Source: Rikenellaceae bacterium (GTDB taxonomy: Bacteria > Bacteroidota > Bacteroidia > Bacteroidales > Rikenellaceae). Taken from it: a stretch of DNA of 64,000 nt. The position numbers and the translations under genes are program-made. Location: the NCBI GenBank assembly GCA_015059735.1, contig SUZX01000008.1, positions 62,001-126,000 on the forward strand, in the 5' to 3' direction. A model generated the notes under the pieces. It was not told where the DNA came from, searched no databases, and saw nothing but the letters and a program-made list of their open reading frames with translations. Position 1 is the first letter of the stretch, and the number at the start of each line of letters is the position of its first letter. Shown here one piece after another: positions 48,316 to 57,444 of this stretch.

Positions 48316-49215
48316 TTATTTCTTATCATTTGCCAAAGAATCGGTCTCTTCGGTCATAAAAATTTTCAATTCTCCACGCTCTGCTGCCCGCGAATAGAGT
48401 TCTTCTTCATGGTGTCGAAGAATCTCGCTCTGACGTTTATTGAACAAAATGCGCCGAATCGTCGCCCGCAAACGTTCGATCGGAATCGGCTCGCCTTCAC
48501 GACATACTGCCTCAATCTGGAAATAATAGTGAGACTTGCTGTCGCGCATCTGCTGAATTTCCGTTTCGGCAAGGATAGAGTTATAATTCTGCGACTGCAA
48601 AGTCGGCAGAAAACTCAAAAACTCCGAAAAATCGACCCAACGATCCCGAAAATCGGTAACCGTAAAATCGTTTTTCTCGCAAATATCACGAAACTCACGC
48701 TGTTGCGCCTCTTTTGTGGACGCCATCAGCTTTTTAAGTTTACGAGCCTGACGATATCCCTCATGGAATCGGACAATGCGTCCTTTAACCAATGGCCGGT
48801 CGAGTCGGAAATCGCCTTTATGCGTCTGATAATAGGTTGCAATATCCTCCTCCGTAAAGACGGTATCGATACTGCGATCGACACATTGCTGATCCAATTT
48901 GCGAATCAATAAGGCCTGCCGATACTCTTCGACCATGCGATCAATATCCGCCTCTGAAGAGGAGAAGAGCACTTCGGCCTCGTGCAATTTGAGTTGTTTG
49001 CGCACCCAGCGATCGACATACGCTCGCACGAAAGCCAAGCTGTCAGTTCCTATGATACCCTGAGGAACAACAGACTGCACATCTCGCATGCACAATTCGC
49101 GTTCTCCTACCCGCGCCAAGATCTTATCGCCGGCAAAATAGCGAGGCAACTCACGGCAGCCAATCAGCAACAACAGACCGGCAACAACAATTGTTTTTGT
49201 AGGCAAACGCTTCAT
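48316..49215 (-). CDS. SurA-like lipoprotein (probable chaperone without a full parvulin domain)
   Basis: 299 residues from the ATG at 49215. A TTG four codons upstream falls inside the -7 element and is rejected. Signal peptide with lipobox LLIGC (Cys20), then a SurA_N-like segment DKILARVGERELCMRDVQSVVP and a helical region that contains ATYYQTHKGDFRLDRPLVKGRIV. No clear parvulin catalytic motif is visible. Likely a membrane-tethered periplasmic chaperone that works with SurA from the next gene. First gene of the envelope operon. Confidence 0.75.
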   Translation of the reverse strand: MKRLPTKTIVVAGLLLLIGCRELPRYFAGDKILARVGERELCMRDVQSVVPQGIIGTDSLAFVRAYVDRWVRKQLKLHEAEVLFSSSEADIDRMVEEYRQALLIRKLDQQCVDRSIDTVFTEEDIATYYQTHKGDFRLDRPLVKGRIVRFHEGYRQARKLKKLMASTKEAQQREFRDICEKNDFTVTDFRDRWVDFSEFLSFLPTLQSQNYNSILAETEIQQMRDSKSHYYFQIEAVCREGEPIPIERLRATIRRILFNKRQSEILRHHEEELYSRAAERGELKIFMTEETDSLANDKK

Positions 49216-49224
49216 TTGATCCGA

Positions 49225-49232
49225 CAAAGATA
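49225..49232 (-). promoter_or_regulatory. -7 element of the SurA-OstA envelope operon
   Basis: TATCTTTG on the reverse strand, ending nine bases before the ATG at 49215. The transcript would have almost no leader. The -33 region is not clear. Confidence 0.6.
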
Positions 49233-49271
49233 CGATTTTTACTTGTAACTAACGCAGCAAAAGGAGGATTA

Positions 49272-50237
49272 TTACACTTCGGAGCTATTTTTCTCGTGAT
49301 CTTTTATCATGCGAAGGGTCTGCCTAATCTTCCAAGCAGAGAACAGCAACACAAACAACGCCAACAGATAAATCGCCCAATAGACACCTCCGTTACCGAC
49401 CAAATCGTATAGTGTTTTATCTGCGTATCCACAGATCATCAAGATATAAGCCAACGCATTATTCACGGCATGAATCAAGACCGACGCCCATAACGACTGT
49501 GTTATCAAATAGATAAAACCTAAAATCAACCCGATGAAAAATGCATTGACCGCCGGCAGAGGTTGCATGTGCAGCACTCCAAAAAAAAGCGAAGATCCAA
49601 ACAATGCGATAACCGTACCGTAACGATTTCGCAACGATTCGAGAATTATCCCCCGACATAACAACTCCTCAAAAAACGGAGCAAACAGAATCAGCATAGC
49701 CACCGATCCCCATCCCCGACCGACGTCCGGATTACTCTCCGGAAGCAAATTCAACAAAGGCTCGACAACGATATTTGCGACAAAAAGCAGCAAAATTCCC
49801 CACAATAATATCACAGGAGAGAGGTAACGTACCGAGAAACGTGCAATAGGACCAAGTCCGCCCCGACAGCGCCGATAAATCAATGTACCACCGACAGCAA
49901 ACACCATAGAGAATAGATAAATCAAGGCTAAAATATTTCCACGTAATTCAGGAAGCACCTCCGACGAATTCATGTTCAATCCCAAAATTGCTGTTATAGC
50001 CAAACCTAACACTCCCACAAGAATTTGAGCTCCGAGGGCAATACCCAACATGGCAAAACAATCACCCCACGAAGGAAAATTTCCAGAAGGTTTTTGAGGC
50101 TCTGTCGACAACGTAGGGGCTGCTGCACGATCGTCATCCGAATCGACAACCTGCTGCCGTTCGGCTTTTTCAAAGGTCGTGAAGGCCTCTCCGACCTCTT
50201 TTTTCGGCTCGGTGATTGAATTATTTCTCATAATCAT
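49272..50237 (-). CDS. CPBP family intramembrane glutamic endopeptidase
   Basis: 321 residues with a hydrophilic N-terminal tail (about 1-55) and eight or so membrane segments. The three CPBP (Abi, Rce1-like) motifs are present: E190-E191-xxx-R195 (FFEELLCRG), FxxxH as FGVLH, and HxxxN as HAVNN. Such proteins cleave prenylated or signal-peptide-derived substrates in the membrane, or protect against peptides; the substrate here is unknown. A second ATG two codons in is equally good. A TATCTTTA element lies about 34 bases upstream. Confidence 0.88.
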   Translation of the reverse strand: MIMRNNSITEPKKEVGEAFTTFEKAERQQVVDSDDDRAAAPTLSTEPQKPSGNFPSWGDCFAMLGIALGAQILVGVLGLAITAILGLNMNSSEVLPELRGNILALIYLFSMVFAVGGTLIYRRCRGGLGPIARFSVRYLSPVILLWGILLLFVANIVVEPLLNLLPESNPDVGRGWGSVAMLILFAPFFEELLCRGIILESLRNRYGTVIALFGSSLFFGVLHMQPLPAVNAFFIGLILGFIYLITQSLWASVLIHAVNNALAYILMICGYADKTLYDLVGNGGVYWAIYLLALFVLLFSAWKIRQTLRMIKDHEKNSSEV

Positions 50238-50315
50238 TCGACATGTTATCAGTTGTTTTCGTCGGTAAAGATACGCAAATTTCGGTTACGGTTATGGATT
50301 TCCATTTAATTTAAT

Positions 50316-50323
50316 TAAATTTG
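50316..50323 (+). promoter_or_regulatory. -7 element of the parAB unit
   Basis: TAAATTTG, exact TAnnTTTG match, 27 bases before the ATG at 50351. A -33 TTTG is not evident. Confidence 0.5.
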
Positions 50324-50350
50324 CCCGATTATAAACCCGAAAAACGAAAC

Positions 50351-51124
50351 ATGGCAAAAGTTATTGCATTGGCAAATCAGAAAGGCGGCGTAGGAAAAAC
50401 CACTACGGCCATCAACCTCGCAGCCTCTTTGGCATTATTAGGAAAAAAAGTGCTTTTGTTGGATGCCGATCCACAGGCAAATGCCACTTCCGGATTAGGC
50501 TTTGACATCAATTTGGAGGGTATTTACGAATGTCTTTCGGGAGTTAAAGAACCCCAAGAGGTAATTTTGGCCAGTCCGGACGTGAAAAACCTTTGGATAT
50601 TGCCATCGTCGATTGACTTGGTAGCAGCCGATACAGAGTTGCCGAAATTGGAAAATGCGCATCGGGTAATGAAACGCATAGTCGATTCCGTACGCGAAAA
50701 ATACGACTATATTTTCATCGACTGCTCTCCATCGTTGGGGTACACAACGGTAAATATCCTCACAGCAGCCGACTCGGTATTGATCCCTGTGCAATGCGAA
50801 TATTTGGCACTCGAAGGATTATCGAAATTGTTGAACACCATTCGCAAGGTCAAAAGCGGCTTGAATCCGGCACTCGAAATCGAAGGTTTTCTATTGACAA
50901 TGTACATGCGTAACCGACTGAACAACCAAGTGGTCAATGAGGTGCGCGAGCACTTCGGTCCGATGGCATACGACACGGTCATCCAGCGCAACATCCGCTT
51001 GGGAGAAGCGCCTTCGCATGGCAAGCCGATCATGCTCTATGATGCAAGCGCCACTGGTTCAGAGAACTACCTCAACCTTGCCCGCGAGTTTTTGAAACGT
51101 AACCGCAAAAAAGCAAAGGCTTAA
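50351..51124 (+). CDS. parA: Chromosome partitioning ATPase ParA (Soj)
   Basis: 257 residues from the ATG at 50351; a start ten codons upstream would lie just behind the -7 element. The deviant Walker A KGGVGKTT is at residues 11-18, Walker A' LLDADPQANAT and the FIDCSPSLGYTTVN segment follow. It is the small chromosomal type without an N-terminal DNA-binding domain. With ParB it moves newly copied origins. ParAB is often near the origin; no parS of the TGTTTCACGTGAAACA type was found in this window. Confidence 0.96.
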   Translation: MAKVIALANQKGGVGKTTTAINLAASLALLGKKVLLLDADPQANATSGLGFDINLEGIYECLSGVKEPQEVILASPDVKNLWILPSSIDLVAADTELPKLENAHRVMKRIVDSVREKYDYIFIDCSPSLGYTTVNILTAADSVLIPVQCEYLALEGLSKLLNTIRKVKSGLNPALEIEGFLLTMYMRNRLNNQVVNEVREHFGPMAYDTVIQRNIRLGEAPSHGKPIMLYDASATGSENYLNLAREFLKRNRKKAKA

Positions 51125-51192
51125 AGCAAAAAGCACCTTTGAGAAGGGCGCAAATAGATTTGTTTACGAAATATTTAGACATTAAATAGACT

Positions 51193-52062
51193 ATGAAACC
51201 ACAAAAGGGATTAGGACGCGGTCTCGATGCTATATTCGGCACCGATCCGGTTAACACAAAGCTCAAACCCATGAGCAGCATGGCCGAGATTGACATCACA
51301 GAGATCATCCCCAACCCCACCCAACCACGCACCCAATTCGACGAAGAGGCGTTAGACGAATTGGCCGACTCGATTCGTCAGTTAGGCGTGATTCAACCTA
51401 TAACGGTAAAAAAAGCCGATGATGGCAAATATATCATCATCAGTGGTGAGCGTCGTTGGCGTGCCGCCCAACGCGCCGACTTGAAAACGTTGCCGGTCTA
51501 TATCCGCGAAGTGGATGATGAAAATCTGCACGCGATGGCTTTGGTTGAAAATATTCAACGACAAGATCTCAATGCAATCGAAATTGCATTGGGCATGCAA
51601 CGACTCATCGAAGAGTGTCATCTCACGCAGGATGCCCTATCGGAGCGTGTCGGCAAAAAACGCTCGTCAATAGCTAACTATTTACGTCTGTTGAAATTGC
51701 CAGATGAGGTGCAATTAGCACTTAAAGAGGGTTTTATCTCTATGGGACATGCCAAAGCGATTGCCGGAATTCCTGCCGAGCAACAACTTCGTCTGCTCAA
51801 AAAATGTGTTAAAAAAGGATTATCGGTTCGTCAGGCCGAAGAGGCTGCACGTGCGCTTGCCGAACAACCGACCACAACATCAGCATCGGACGAAGAGGAG
51901 TATCCCGAAAGCTACTCGCGACTTGTCGAACAACTCGAACGTTTCTTCTCGCAAGAGATCGCCATCAAACGATCGAAAAACGGAGGGGGAAAGATAGTCA
52001 TCGGATTTACGGATGATAAAGATATCGAACGTTTCATCGAACGTTTCGCCACGCATGTTTAG
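51193..52062 (+). CDS. parB: Chromosome partitioning protein ParB (Spo0J)
   Basis: 289 residues. N-terminal CTP-binding motif GERRWRAAQ, the ENIQRQDLNAIEIALGMQRL block, the helix-turn-helix (SERVGKKRSSIANYLRLLKLP) and a C-terminal dimerisation domain ending IERFATHV. It binds parS and spreads as a CTP clamp. It begins 68 bases after parA. Confidence 0.96.
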   Translation: MKPQKGLGRGLDAIFGTDPVNTKLKPMSSMAEIDITEIIPNPTQPRTQFDEEALDELADSIRQLGVIQPITVKKADDGKYIIISGERRWRAAQRADLKTLPVYIREVDDENLHAMALVENIQRQDLNAIEIALGMQRLIEECHLTQDALSERVGKKRSSIANYLRLLKLPDEVQLALKEGFISMGHAKAIAGIPAEQQLRLLKKCVKKGLSVRQAEEAARALAEQPTTTSASDEEEYPESYSRLVEQLERFFSQEIAIKRSKNGGGKIVIGFTDDKDIERFIERFATHV

Positions 52063-52066
52063 TGTT

Positions 52067-53236
52067 ATGAATAGCCTTCGATTCCGTTTGTTACTTATCC
52101 TAACGACACTGCTGTTCGTCGGAACTACGGCCTCGGCTCAGTTGCGCCGAGGAGCTCGTACGGTTGTGCGCAGCGGTCTGTTGGAGCGTCCCGACACATT
52201 ACGGAATCAACGCGACTCAATCCAATTGGCAAAAACATTGTTGGAATTAGATTCGCTGATGACACAGCAATTCAAAGCCGACTCTGTCGAATTGGAAAAC
52301 TTGCGAACCGACGATATTCGTACCCTCGACTCGATTATTGCCGTCAAAGTGGCCGAAGCAAAAAATCCGGCTGACACCACCAAAAAGAAACTGTTCAAAA
52401 AGGGTTGGTTTATGAGCGACTCCATGTCGTTGTCGAAGGTGTGTTGGCTTTCAACCGTGCTCCCCGGGTACGGTCAAGTGTACAACAAACAATATTGGAA
52501 ACTTCCGATCCTCTATGGATTGGTAGGAACAGGATTGGCTCTCTACATCAACGAAAGCAATACATACAAACCGCTCAAACGAGCTTTTGATGCTTACACC
52601 GACATCAGTTCAAGTCGCACGCCCGAATTGGATGCCTTGCAGACCAAGATGATCCGTAGTAATACACGTCGACAACTTTACTTGGGACTGACAATTGCCT
52701 CCTACGCCTATTTCATCGGAGATGCTGCTGTAAATTACAAGACCAACGATGTGTCGCATGTAAAAAAAGCAACCACCCTTGCCTGTATCTTCCCGGGAGC
52801 TGGACAGATCTACAACAAAAGTTATTGGAAAGTACCGTTTGTCATTGGAGGATTTGCCTCGATGATCTATTGTATCGATTGGAATAACCGAGGTTACCAA
52901 CGCTTCAAAAAAGCGTATGGATTGTTGTCCGATTACGAAGCTAATCCCGAAAAATACCCCAACGGCCCCACCGATGAGTTCCGAGGGCGTTATTCGGCAG
53001 AGTTCATCCGCAATCTGCGCAACAATTACCGCCGAAACCGCGACCTCTGCATCATCATCACCGGAGCATTATATATCCTGCAAATTGTTGATGCGCATGT
53101 CGATGCCCACCTGAAAGATTACGATATATCCGACGACCTAACGATGAATCTCGAACCCATGATGGACTACACCTATGTCCCAACATCCGGAGGCAATCGA
53201 CCCGTTTTCGGATTCAACCTAAGCGTCAAATTCTAA
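52067..53236 (+). CDS. DUF5683 domain protein
   Basis: 389 residues from the ATG at 52067, which starts a signal peptide (MNSLRFRLLLILTTLLFVG, cleaved near ASA-Q). A start at 52055 overlapping the parB stop is also possible. The domain has an internal duplication: PGYGQVYNKQYWKLPILYG and PGAGQIYNKSYWKVPFVIG, each next to a hydrophobic segment. Function is unknown; it lies between parB and a lytic transglycosylase gene in what appears to be one forward operon, which suggests an envelope role. Confidence 0.8.
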   Translation: MNSLRFRLLLILTTLLFVGTTASAQLRRGARTVVRSGLLERPDTLRNQRDSIQLAKTLLELDSLMTQQFKADSVELENLRTDDIRTLDSIIAVKVAEAKNPADTTKKKLFKKGWFMSDSMSLSKVCWLSTVLPGYGQVYNKQYWKLPILYGLVGTGLALYINESNTYKPLKRAFDAYTDISSSRTPELDALQTKMIRSNTRRQLYLGLTIASYAYFIGDAAVNYKTNDVSHVKKATTLACIFPGAGQIYNKSYWKVPFVIGGFASMIYCIDWNNRGYQRFKKAYGLLSDYEANPEKYPNGPTDEFRGRYSAEFIRNLRNNYRRNRDLCIIITGALYILQIVDAHVDAHLKDYDISDDLTMNLEPMMDYTYVPTSGGNRPVFGFNLSVKF

Positions 53237-53239
53237 CCG

Positions 53240-54616
53240 ATGAGATTACTATATTTTTTAGTCCTGCTATTATTAGCAACCGATACCGCTCTTCCTGCAA
53301 CACGTAAGGCACGTAAGAAACGTTCGAAGAAAAAGATAGAAGTCGTACTGCCGACCCCTATACAGCCGACACCCGCTCCAATTACAGCAGAGCAGGCCGA
53401 CAAACCCACGACAAAAACTTCGACACCCGAATTGACTCCCCGCATGAAGCCGGCAGTCGATCTTTCTCCCGCACAAGCCGATTCGCTATTGGCCGAATGG
53501 CGTGAGCGTCAGCGTAGCGAAACTTTCAAGACGTTCTTCGAACAATACATTCTGATCGACAGCACAACGATTACCGACAACACTCCCGACTCGGTATATA
53601 TCAACCGTTTGCGAAAAATAGTATCCCCCATACAACTCCCCTACAATGCAATCGTAAAGGCGCATATCAGTCGTTATACCCAACCGGCCCATACGGGACT
53701 TATCAGTCGTGTATTAGGTATGTCGCAATATTATTTCCCGATCATTGAAGAGGAGTTACTTAAAGCTGATCTTCCGGTTGAGTTGCGCGCCCTGCCGATC
53801 ATCGAGTCGGCACTCTCTACCAACGCTGTGTCGCCGATGGGAGCTGTCGGCTTGTGGCAATTCATGCCGACAACAGGTAAAAGTTACGGATTAGAGATCA
53901 ACTCACTTGTTGACGAGCGACGAGATCCGGTTCGTTCTACACAGGCCGCTTGTCGTTTTTTGAAAGATCTCTATAACATATATAACGATTGGACTTTGGC
54001 CATTGCCGCTTACAACTGCGGTCCGGGAAATGTCAACAAGGCATTGGCTCGATCAGGAGGCAAAACATTTTGGGAGATCTACGATTGGCTGCCGCGAGAG
54101 ACTCGTGGATATGTACCAGCCTTTATCGGGGCAACCTATGCCTACACTTATCATCAACAACACAACGTCGAACCTACCCCTGCCCCCCTACCGCTGGCAG
54201 TCGATACGATTCGCATCAATCGCCTATTGCACTTCGGACAAGTTGCCTCGACAATCGATTTACCGATCGAGACCTTGCGGGCACTCAATCCGCAATACAA
54301 ACTTGACATTGTCCCTGCAACCACAAAAACTTACACGCTTGTTCTTCCGCAGCAACACATTGCCCAATATATCACTCACGAGCAGGAGATTTTTGCCAAA
54401 GATTCGGCCTATCTGAAAGAGTATATCAATCCGGCCAACATCGATAAAAAACGTGCCGAGCGAACAGGGAGTATCTATGTGGTACGACGTGGAGATACAT
54501 TGGGAGCCATTGCTCGCCGTTATCGGGTATCCACTGCGCAGTTGATGCGTTGGAACAAGATCCGCAATCCGCGTGCTTTACGAATCGGACAACGTCTTCG
54601 CATCGAAGGCCGATAA
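53240..54616 (+). CDS. Membrane-bound lytic transglycosylase, MltD-like, with LysM
   Basis: 458 residues. After a signal peptide (about 1-19) and a basic/Pro-rich linker, the SLT domain spans about 165-300: catalytic E189 in LPIIESALST, then GAVGLWQFMPTTGKSYGL and AIAAYNCGPGNVNKA. A C-terminal LysM motif (about 412-456, IYVVRRGDTLGAIARRY) binds peptidoglycan. It cleaves glycan strands to 1,6-anhydro-MurNAc ends. Three bases separate it from the DUF5683 gene. Confidence 0.94.
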   Translation: MRLLYFLVLLLLATDTALPATRKARKKRSKKKIEVVLPTPIQPTPAPITAEQADKPTTKTSTPELTPRMKPAVDLSPAQADSLLAEWRERQRSETFKTFFEQYILIDSTTITDNTPDSVYINRLRKIVSPIQLPYNAIVKAHISRYTQPAHTGLISRVLGMSQYYFPIIEEELLKADLPVELRALPIIESALSTNAVSPMGAVGLWQFMPTTGKSYGLEINSLVDERRDPVRSTQAACRFLKDLYNIYNDWTLAIAAYNCGPGNVNKALARSGGKTFWEIYDWLPRETRGYVPAFIGATYAYTYHQQHNVEPTPAPLPLAVDTIRINRLLHFGQVASTIDLPIETLRALNPQYKLDIVPATTKTYTLVLPQQHIAQYITHEQEIFAKDSAYLKEYINPANIDKKRAERTGSIYVVRRGDTLGAIARRYRVSTAQLMRWNKIRNPRALRIGQRLRIEGR

Positions 54617-54627
54617 ACTCACCTTAA

Positions 54628-56001
54628 ATGAATCTTGACCACGATACCATCGTCGCTCCGGCGACTGCCTCGGGAGGTGCCATTGCCGTCATCCGTATCA
54701 GTGGCACAGAGGCTTTCAACATCTGCGACTCAATTTTCAGAGGCCGCAATCCTCTCTCCCAAGCAACAGGCTACACCGTACATTTCGGTCGGATTATCGA
54801 CGGAGATCGGTTCATCGACGAAGTTCTCGCTACCGTTTTCCGCGCTCCGCACTCTTATACGGGAGAGGACTCGGTAGAGATCTCATGTCACGGTTCAAAT
54901 TATATCGTAAGCGAGATATTACGGTTGTTGGTTGCTGCCGGAGCCCGTATGGCCGAGGCCGGCGAGTTCACAGTTCGCTCCTATTTAGCTGGCAAATTGG
55001 ATCTTGCACAAGCCGAGGCTGTGGCCGACATGATTGCCTCATCATCGCAAGCCGCACACACGTTGGCGGCACATCAAATGCGAGGGGGATACTCCGCAGC
55101 CCTTGACAAACTCCGAGACCAATTATTGCACCTGACAACCTTATTGGAATTGGAGTTGGACTTTGCCGAAGAGGAAGTTGAATTTGCCGACCGTAAAGAA
55201 CTGAAACGGATCATGGAGCAGATCGGCGACGAGATCGAGCAAATGCGCTCGTCGTTTGCTCTCGGAAATGCAATCAAAGAGGGTATTCCGGTTGCTATTG
55301 TCGGGGCTCCCAATGCCGGCAAATCAACACTGCTGAATCGCATTCTCAATGAAGAGCGTGCAATGGTTTCCGACATTGCCGGAACAACACGCGATGTCAT
55401 TGAGGAACAGATTAATATAGATGGCGTACAATTTCGCTTCCTCGACACGGCAGGGTTACGCAACACCGATGACCGGCTCGAACAGATGGGAATAGAGCGG
55501 ACGTTGCAAAGTATCGAAAAAGCCCGTATCATCATTCGATTGATCGATGCTACAATGCTCGACAGAGAATCCTTGACCGGAAAAATCGCTCTTCCTGCCC
55601 CCGACTTTCCGCTCCGTGATGACCAACATTTATTGACCGTAATTAATAAAATCGACGCGTTGCCCGATAGCAAATTCGCTTCCGACATAATCTCCATTTC
55701 AGCACGCAATGGGATTGGTATCAACGACTTGTATCAGGCCCTTCGCAACATCATAAGCGATCTTTTCCCAAATGAAGGAGAAACGATCATCTCAAATATC
55801 CGCCATTACGAAGCATTGAGCAATGCTGCCGAAGCGTTGCAAAATGGTTTGATAGGTTTGAACAACGGACTACCCACCGATCTATTGAGTGAAGAGATTC
55901 GCACAATCATTCGCCACCTCGGGGCCATAACAGGTCGCGGAATGATCGTTCCTGACGAAGTTCTTGCAACTATATTCTCGAAATTCTGCATCGGCAAGTA
56001 A
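54628..56001 (+). CDS. mnmE: tRNA modification GTPase MnmE (TrmE)
   Basis: 457 residues. The N-terminal folate-binding domain starts with DTIVAPATASGGAIAVIRISG. The inserted G domain has G1 GAPNAGKST, the AGTTRD switch and the DTAGLR motif. The end is the conserved CIGK with the active cysteine. With MnmG it modifies U34 of certain tRNAs. It lies 11 bases after the lytic transglycosylase gene. Confidence 0.97.
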   Translation: MNLDHDTIVAPATASGGAIAVIRISGTEAFNICDSIFRGRNPLSQATGYTVHFGRIIDGDRFIDEVLATVFRAPHSYTGEDSVEISCHGSNYIVSEILRLLVAAGARMAEAGEFTVRSYLAGKLDLAQAEAVADMIASSSQAAHTLAAHQMRGGYSAALDKLRDQLLHLTTLLELELDFAEEEVEFADRKELKRIMEQIGDEIEQMRSSFALGNAIKEGIPVAIVGAPNAGKSTLLNRILNEERAMVSDIAGTTRDVIEEQINIDGVQFRFLDTAGLRNTDDRLEQMGIERTLQSIEKARIIIRLIDATMLDRESLTGKIALPAPDFPLRDDQHLLTVINKIDALPDSKFASDIISISARNGIGINDLYQALRNIISDLFPNEGETIISNIRHYEALSNAAEALQNGLIGLNNGLPTDLLSEEIRTIIRHLGAITGRGMIVPDEVLATIFSKFCIGK

Positions 56002-56027
56002 AAAGTTATTTCAAACAACCATTTATC

Positions 56028-56061
56028 AAGATTCAGTCGAACCAAAATTCGACTGAATCTT
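56028..56061 (+). terminator. Terminator after mnmE
   Basis: Perfect 14-bp stem AAGATTCAGTCGAA / TTCGACTGAATCTT with a six-base loop; a weak T-tract (CGTTTATAT) follows. Confidence 0.75.
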
Positions 56062-56101
56062 CGTTTATATATCCACCTATTCACAAAAAAATGCCTGAAA
56101 A

Positions 56102-56132
56102 TTTGGAAAATCGACGGGGGGGGGTACCTTTG
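56102..56132 (+). promoter_or_regulatory. Promoter with G9 spacer, possibly phase-variable
   Basis: -33 TTTG (56102-56105) and -7 TACCTTTG (56125-56132). The spacer is exactly 19 bases, the optimum, and its last nine bases are G (56116-56124), directly against the -7 element. Gain or loss of one G by slippage would move the spacing to 20 or 18. The TlpA-like gene starts 20 bases downstream. Confidence 0.75.
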
Positions 56133-56151
56133 TAGGTAAATTAAAAAATAT

Positions 56152-56904
56152 ATGAACACAGCCAAAATCTTCATAACGCTTGGAGCGATATTTACTATCT
56201 TTTATAGTGACGCACAAACAGTAAAGCCCGATAAAATCATCGTAATTGATGGTTATTTTTTCAACGAAATACCGGTATCAAAACAAAACATCTCCCGAAT
56301 GCACCTATTGAAAACGCCCAGTGACACAATGGCTTTGGGATTAGAGGTAAATACTTCCCTATCGGAAGAGGCTACCAAACATGCCGTTCCCCCAAAAGCA
56401 ATTCCGGAAGCAGAGTGGTTGTTACAACGATATAACGAGGTAAAAGGAGCCAGCAATGGTGTTCACATAGCAACCAAGAGGGAGACGGCCCTAAATGTTG
56501 GAGACAGATTTCCCGAATTTACGGCAACCGACATAGACGGCAGACGTTGGACAAATGCCGACGTGCAAAGAAAGGTTATGGTGATCAATCTCTGGTTCTC
56601 CGGATGCGCTCCGTGTCGCGCCGAAATGCCGGAACTCTCTATATGGAAGAACGAAATGCCGGATGTGATATTCTTCTCATCTACCTATGAGAACGCAGAG
56701 ATCGCCCGACCGATCATTGAAAAACAACAGTTTAATTGGATACATCTTGTAAACAACACATCATTCAAAGAGTTTATCGGCAACAATGGCTATCCGATGA
56801 CTATCATCGTCGATAAAGCCGGCATTATCTCCATGATCGAATATGGCACATCACCCACCCAACGCATCGAATTGAGAAAACGAATTGAGAAGTTACGAGA
56901 ATAA
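56152..56904 (+). CDS. TlpA-like thioredoxin-fold protein
   Basis: 250 residues with signal peptide (about 1-22, SDA-Q). The C-terminal half (about 115-250) is a thioredoxin fold of the TlpA/ResA type with the active motif C152-A-P-C155, preceded by PEFTATDIDGRRW and followed by the cis-proline segment NGYPMTIIVD. The N-terminal part (about 25-110) is not recognised. A periplasmic disulfide reductase is likely; the partner is unknown. Single gene behind a promoter with a nine-G spacer. Confidence 0.88.
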   Translation: MNTAKIFITLGAIFTIFYSDAQTVKPDKIIVIDGYFFNEIPVSKQNISRMHLLKTPSDTMALGLEVNTSLSEEATKHAVPPKAIPEAEWLLQRYNEVKGASNGVHIATKRETALNVGDRFPEFTATDIDGRRWTNADVQRKVMVINLWFSGCAPCRAEMPELSIWKNEMPDVIFFSSTYENAEIARPIIEKQQFNWIHLVNNTSFKEFIGNNGYPMTIIVDKAGIISMIEYGTSPTQRIELRKRIEKLRE

Positions 56905-56976
56905 CCAATCACAATACGCTCAACCGAACGCACTACATGCGGCAATACCAAAGACTATGGGATTCCAATAAACAAA

Positions 56977-57444
56977 CTATCGTTGCAACAGTTCCGCCGC
57001 TGTCAACTCCTCATTTTTGAGAAATGCACGTGGGAATGTTTCCGACACTCGACCTTTCAATATGATAGCCTCTTCTGCGGTCAAACAATTACCGACAGAC
57101 ACCTTGAAATAGGGATTTTCATAAACCATATAAATCGGAATTCCGGCATAGGTTTCAGCAAAGAGGTCACGGGCTGCCACGGCTCCGGCTCGCGCATCTT
57201 GGCCATTATCGAAAAAGATACAAACCCGATAGCCGCGAAACCGAATACGAGGTTGCTCGGCAACTTGTGCCAAAAGCGTTGCCACATCTGCAGACTCAGA
57301 CACCGACACACGAGCTTCAACTCCGGCTCGCGAAGTTGCTGGAACAGCCAATTGTCGTTTAAAGGCTTCGAGCGTCTGCGCATCGATTCGATCACCCGAT
57401 CCCACGACCAAACAAAGTATCAATAATAAGATCTTACGAATCAT
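56977..57444 (-). CDS. Small exported protein with SPOR-like domain
   Basis: 155 residues with signal peptide (about 1-22). The last 90 residues, with FRGYRVCIFFDNGQ, the helix DARAGAVAARDLFAET, then the IPIYMVYENPYFKVSVGN strand, have the beta-alpha-beta order and the YFKVSVG strand of SPOR domains, which bind denuded peptidoglycan at division sites. Assignment is by pattern only. It overlaps the upstream gene by four bases. Confidence 0.65.
   Translation of the reverse strand: MIRKILLLILCLVVGSGDRIDAQTLEAFKRQLAVPATSRAGVEARVSVSESADVATLLAQVAEQPRIRFRGYRVCIFFDNGQDARAGAVAARDLFAETYAGIPIYMVYENPYFKVSVGNCLTAEEAIILKGRVSETFPRAFLKNEELTAAELLQR

Noticed and set aside
50324..52062. parS site near parAB
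   Set aside because: No sequence close to the palindrome TGTTTCACGTGAAACA was found by eye here or elsewhere in the window.
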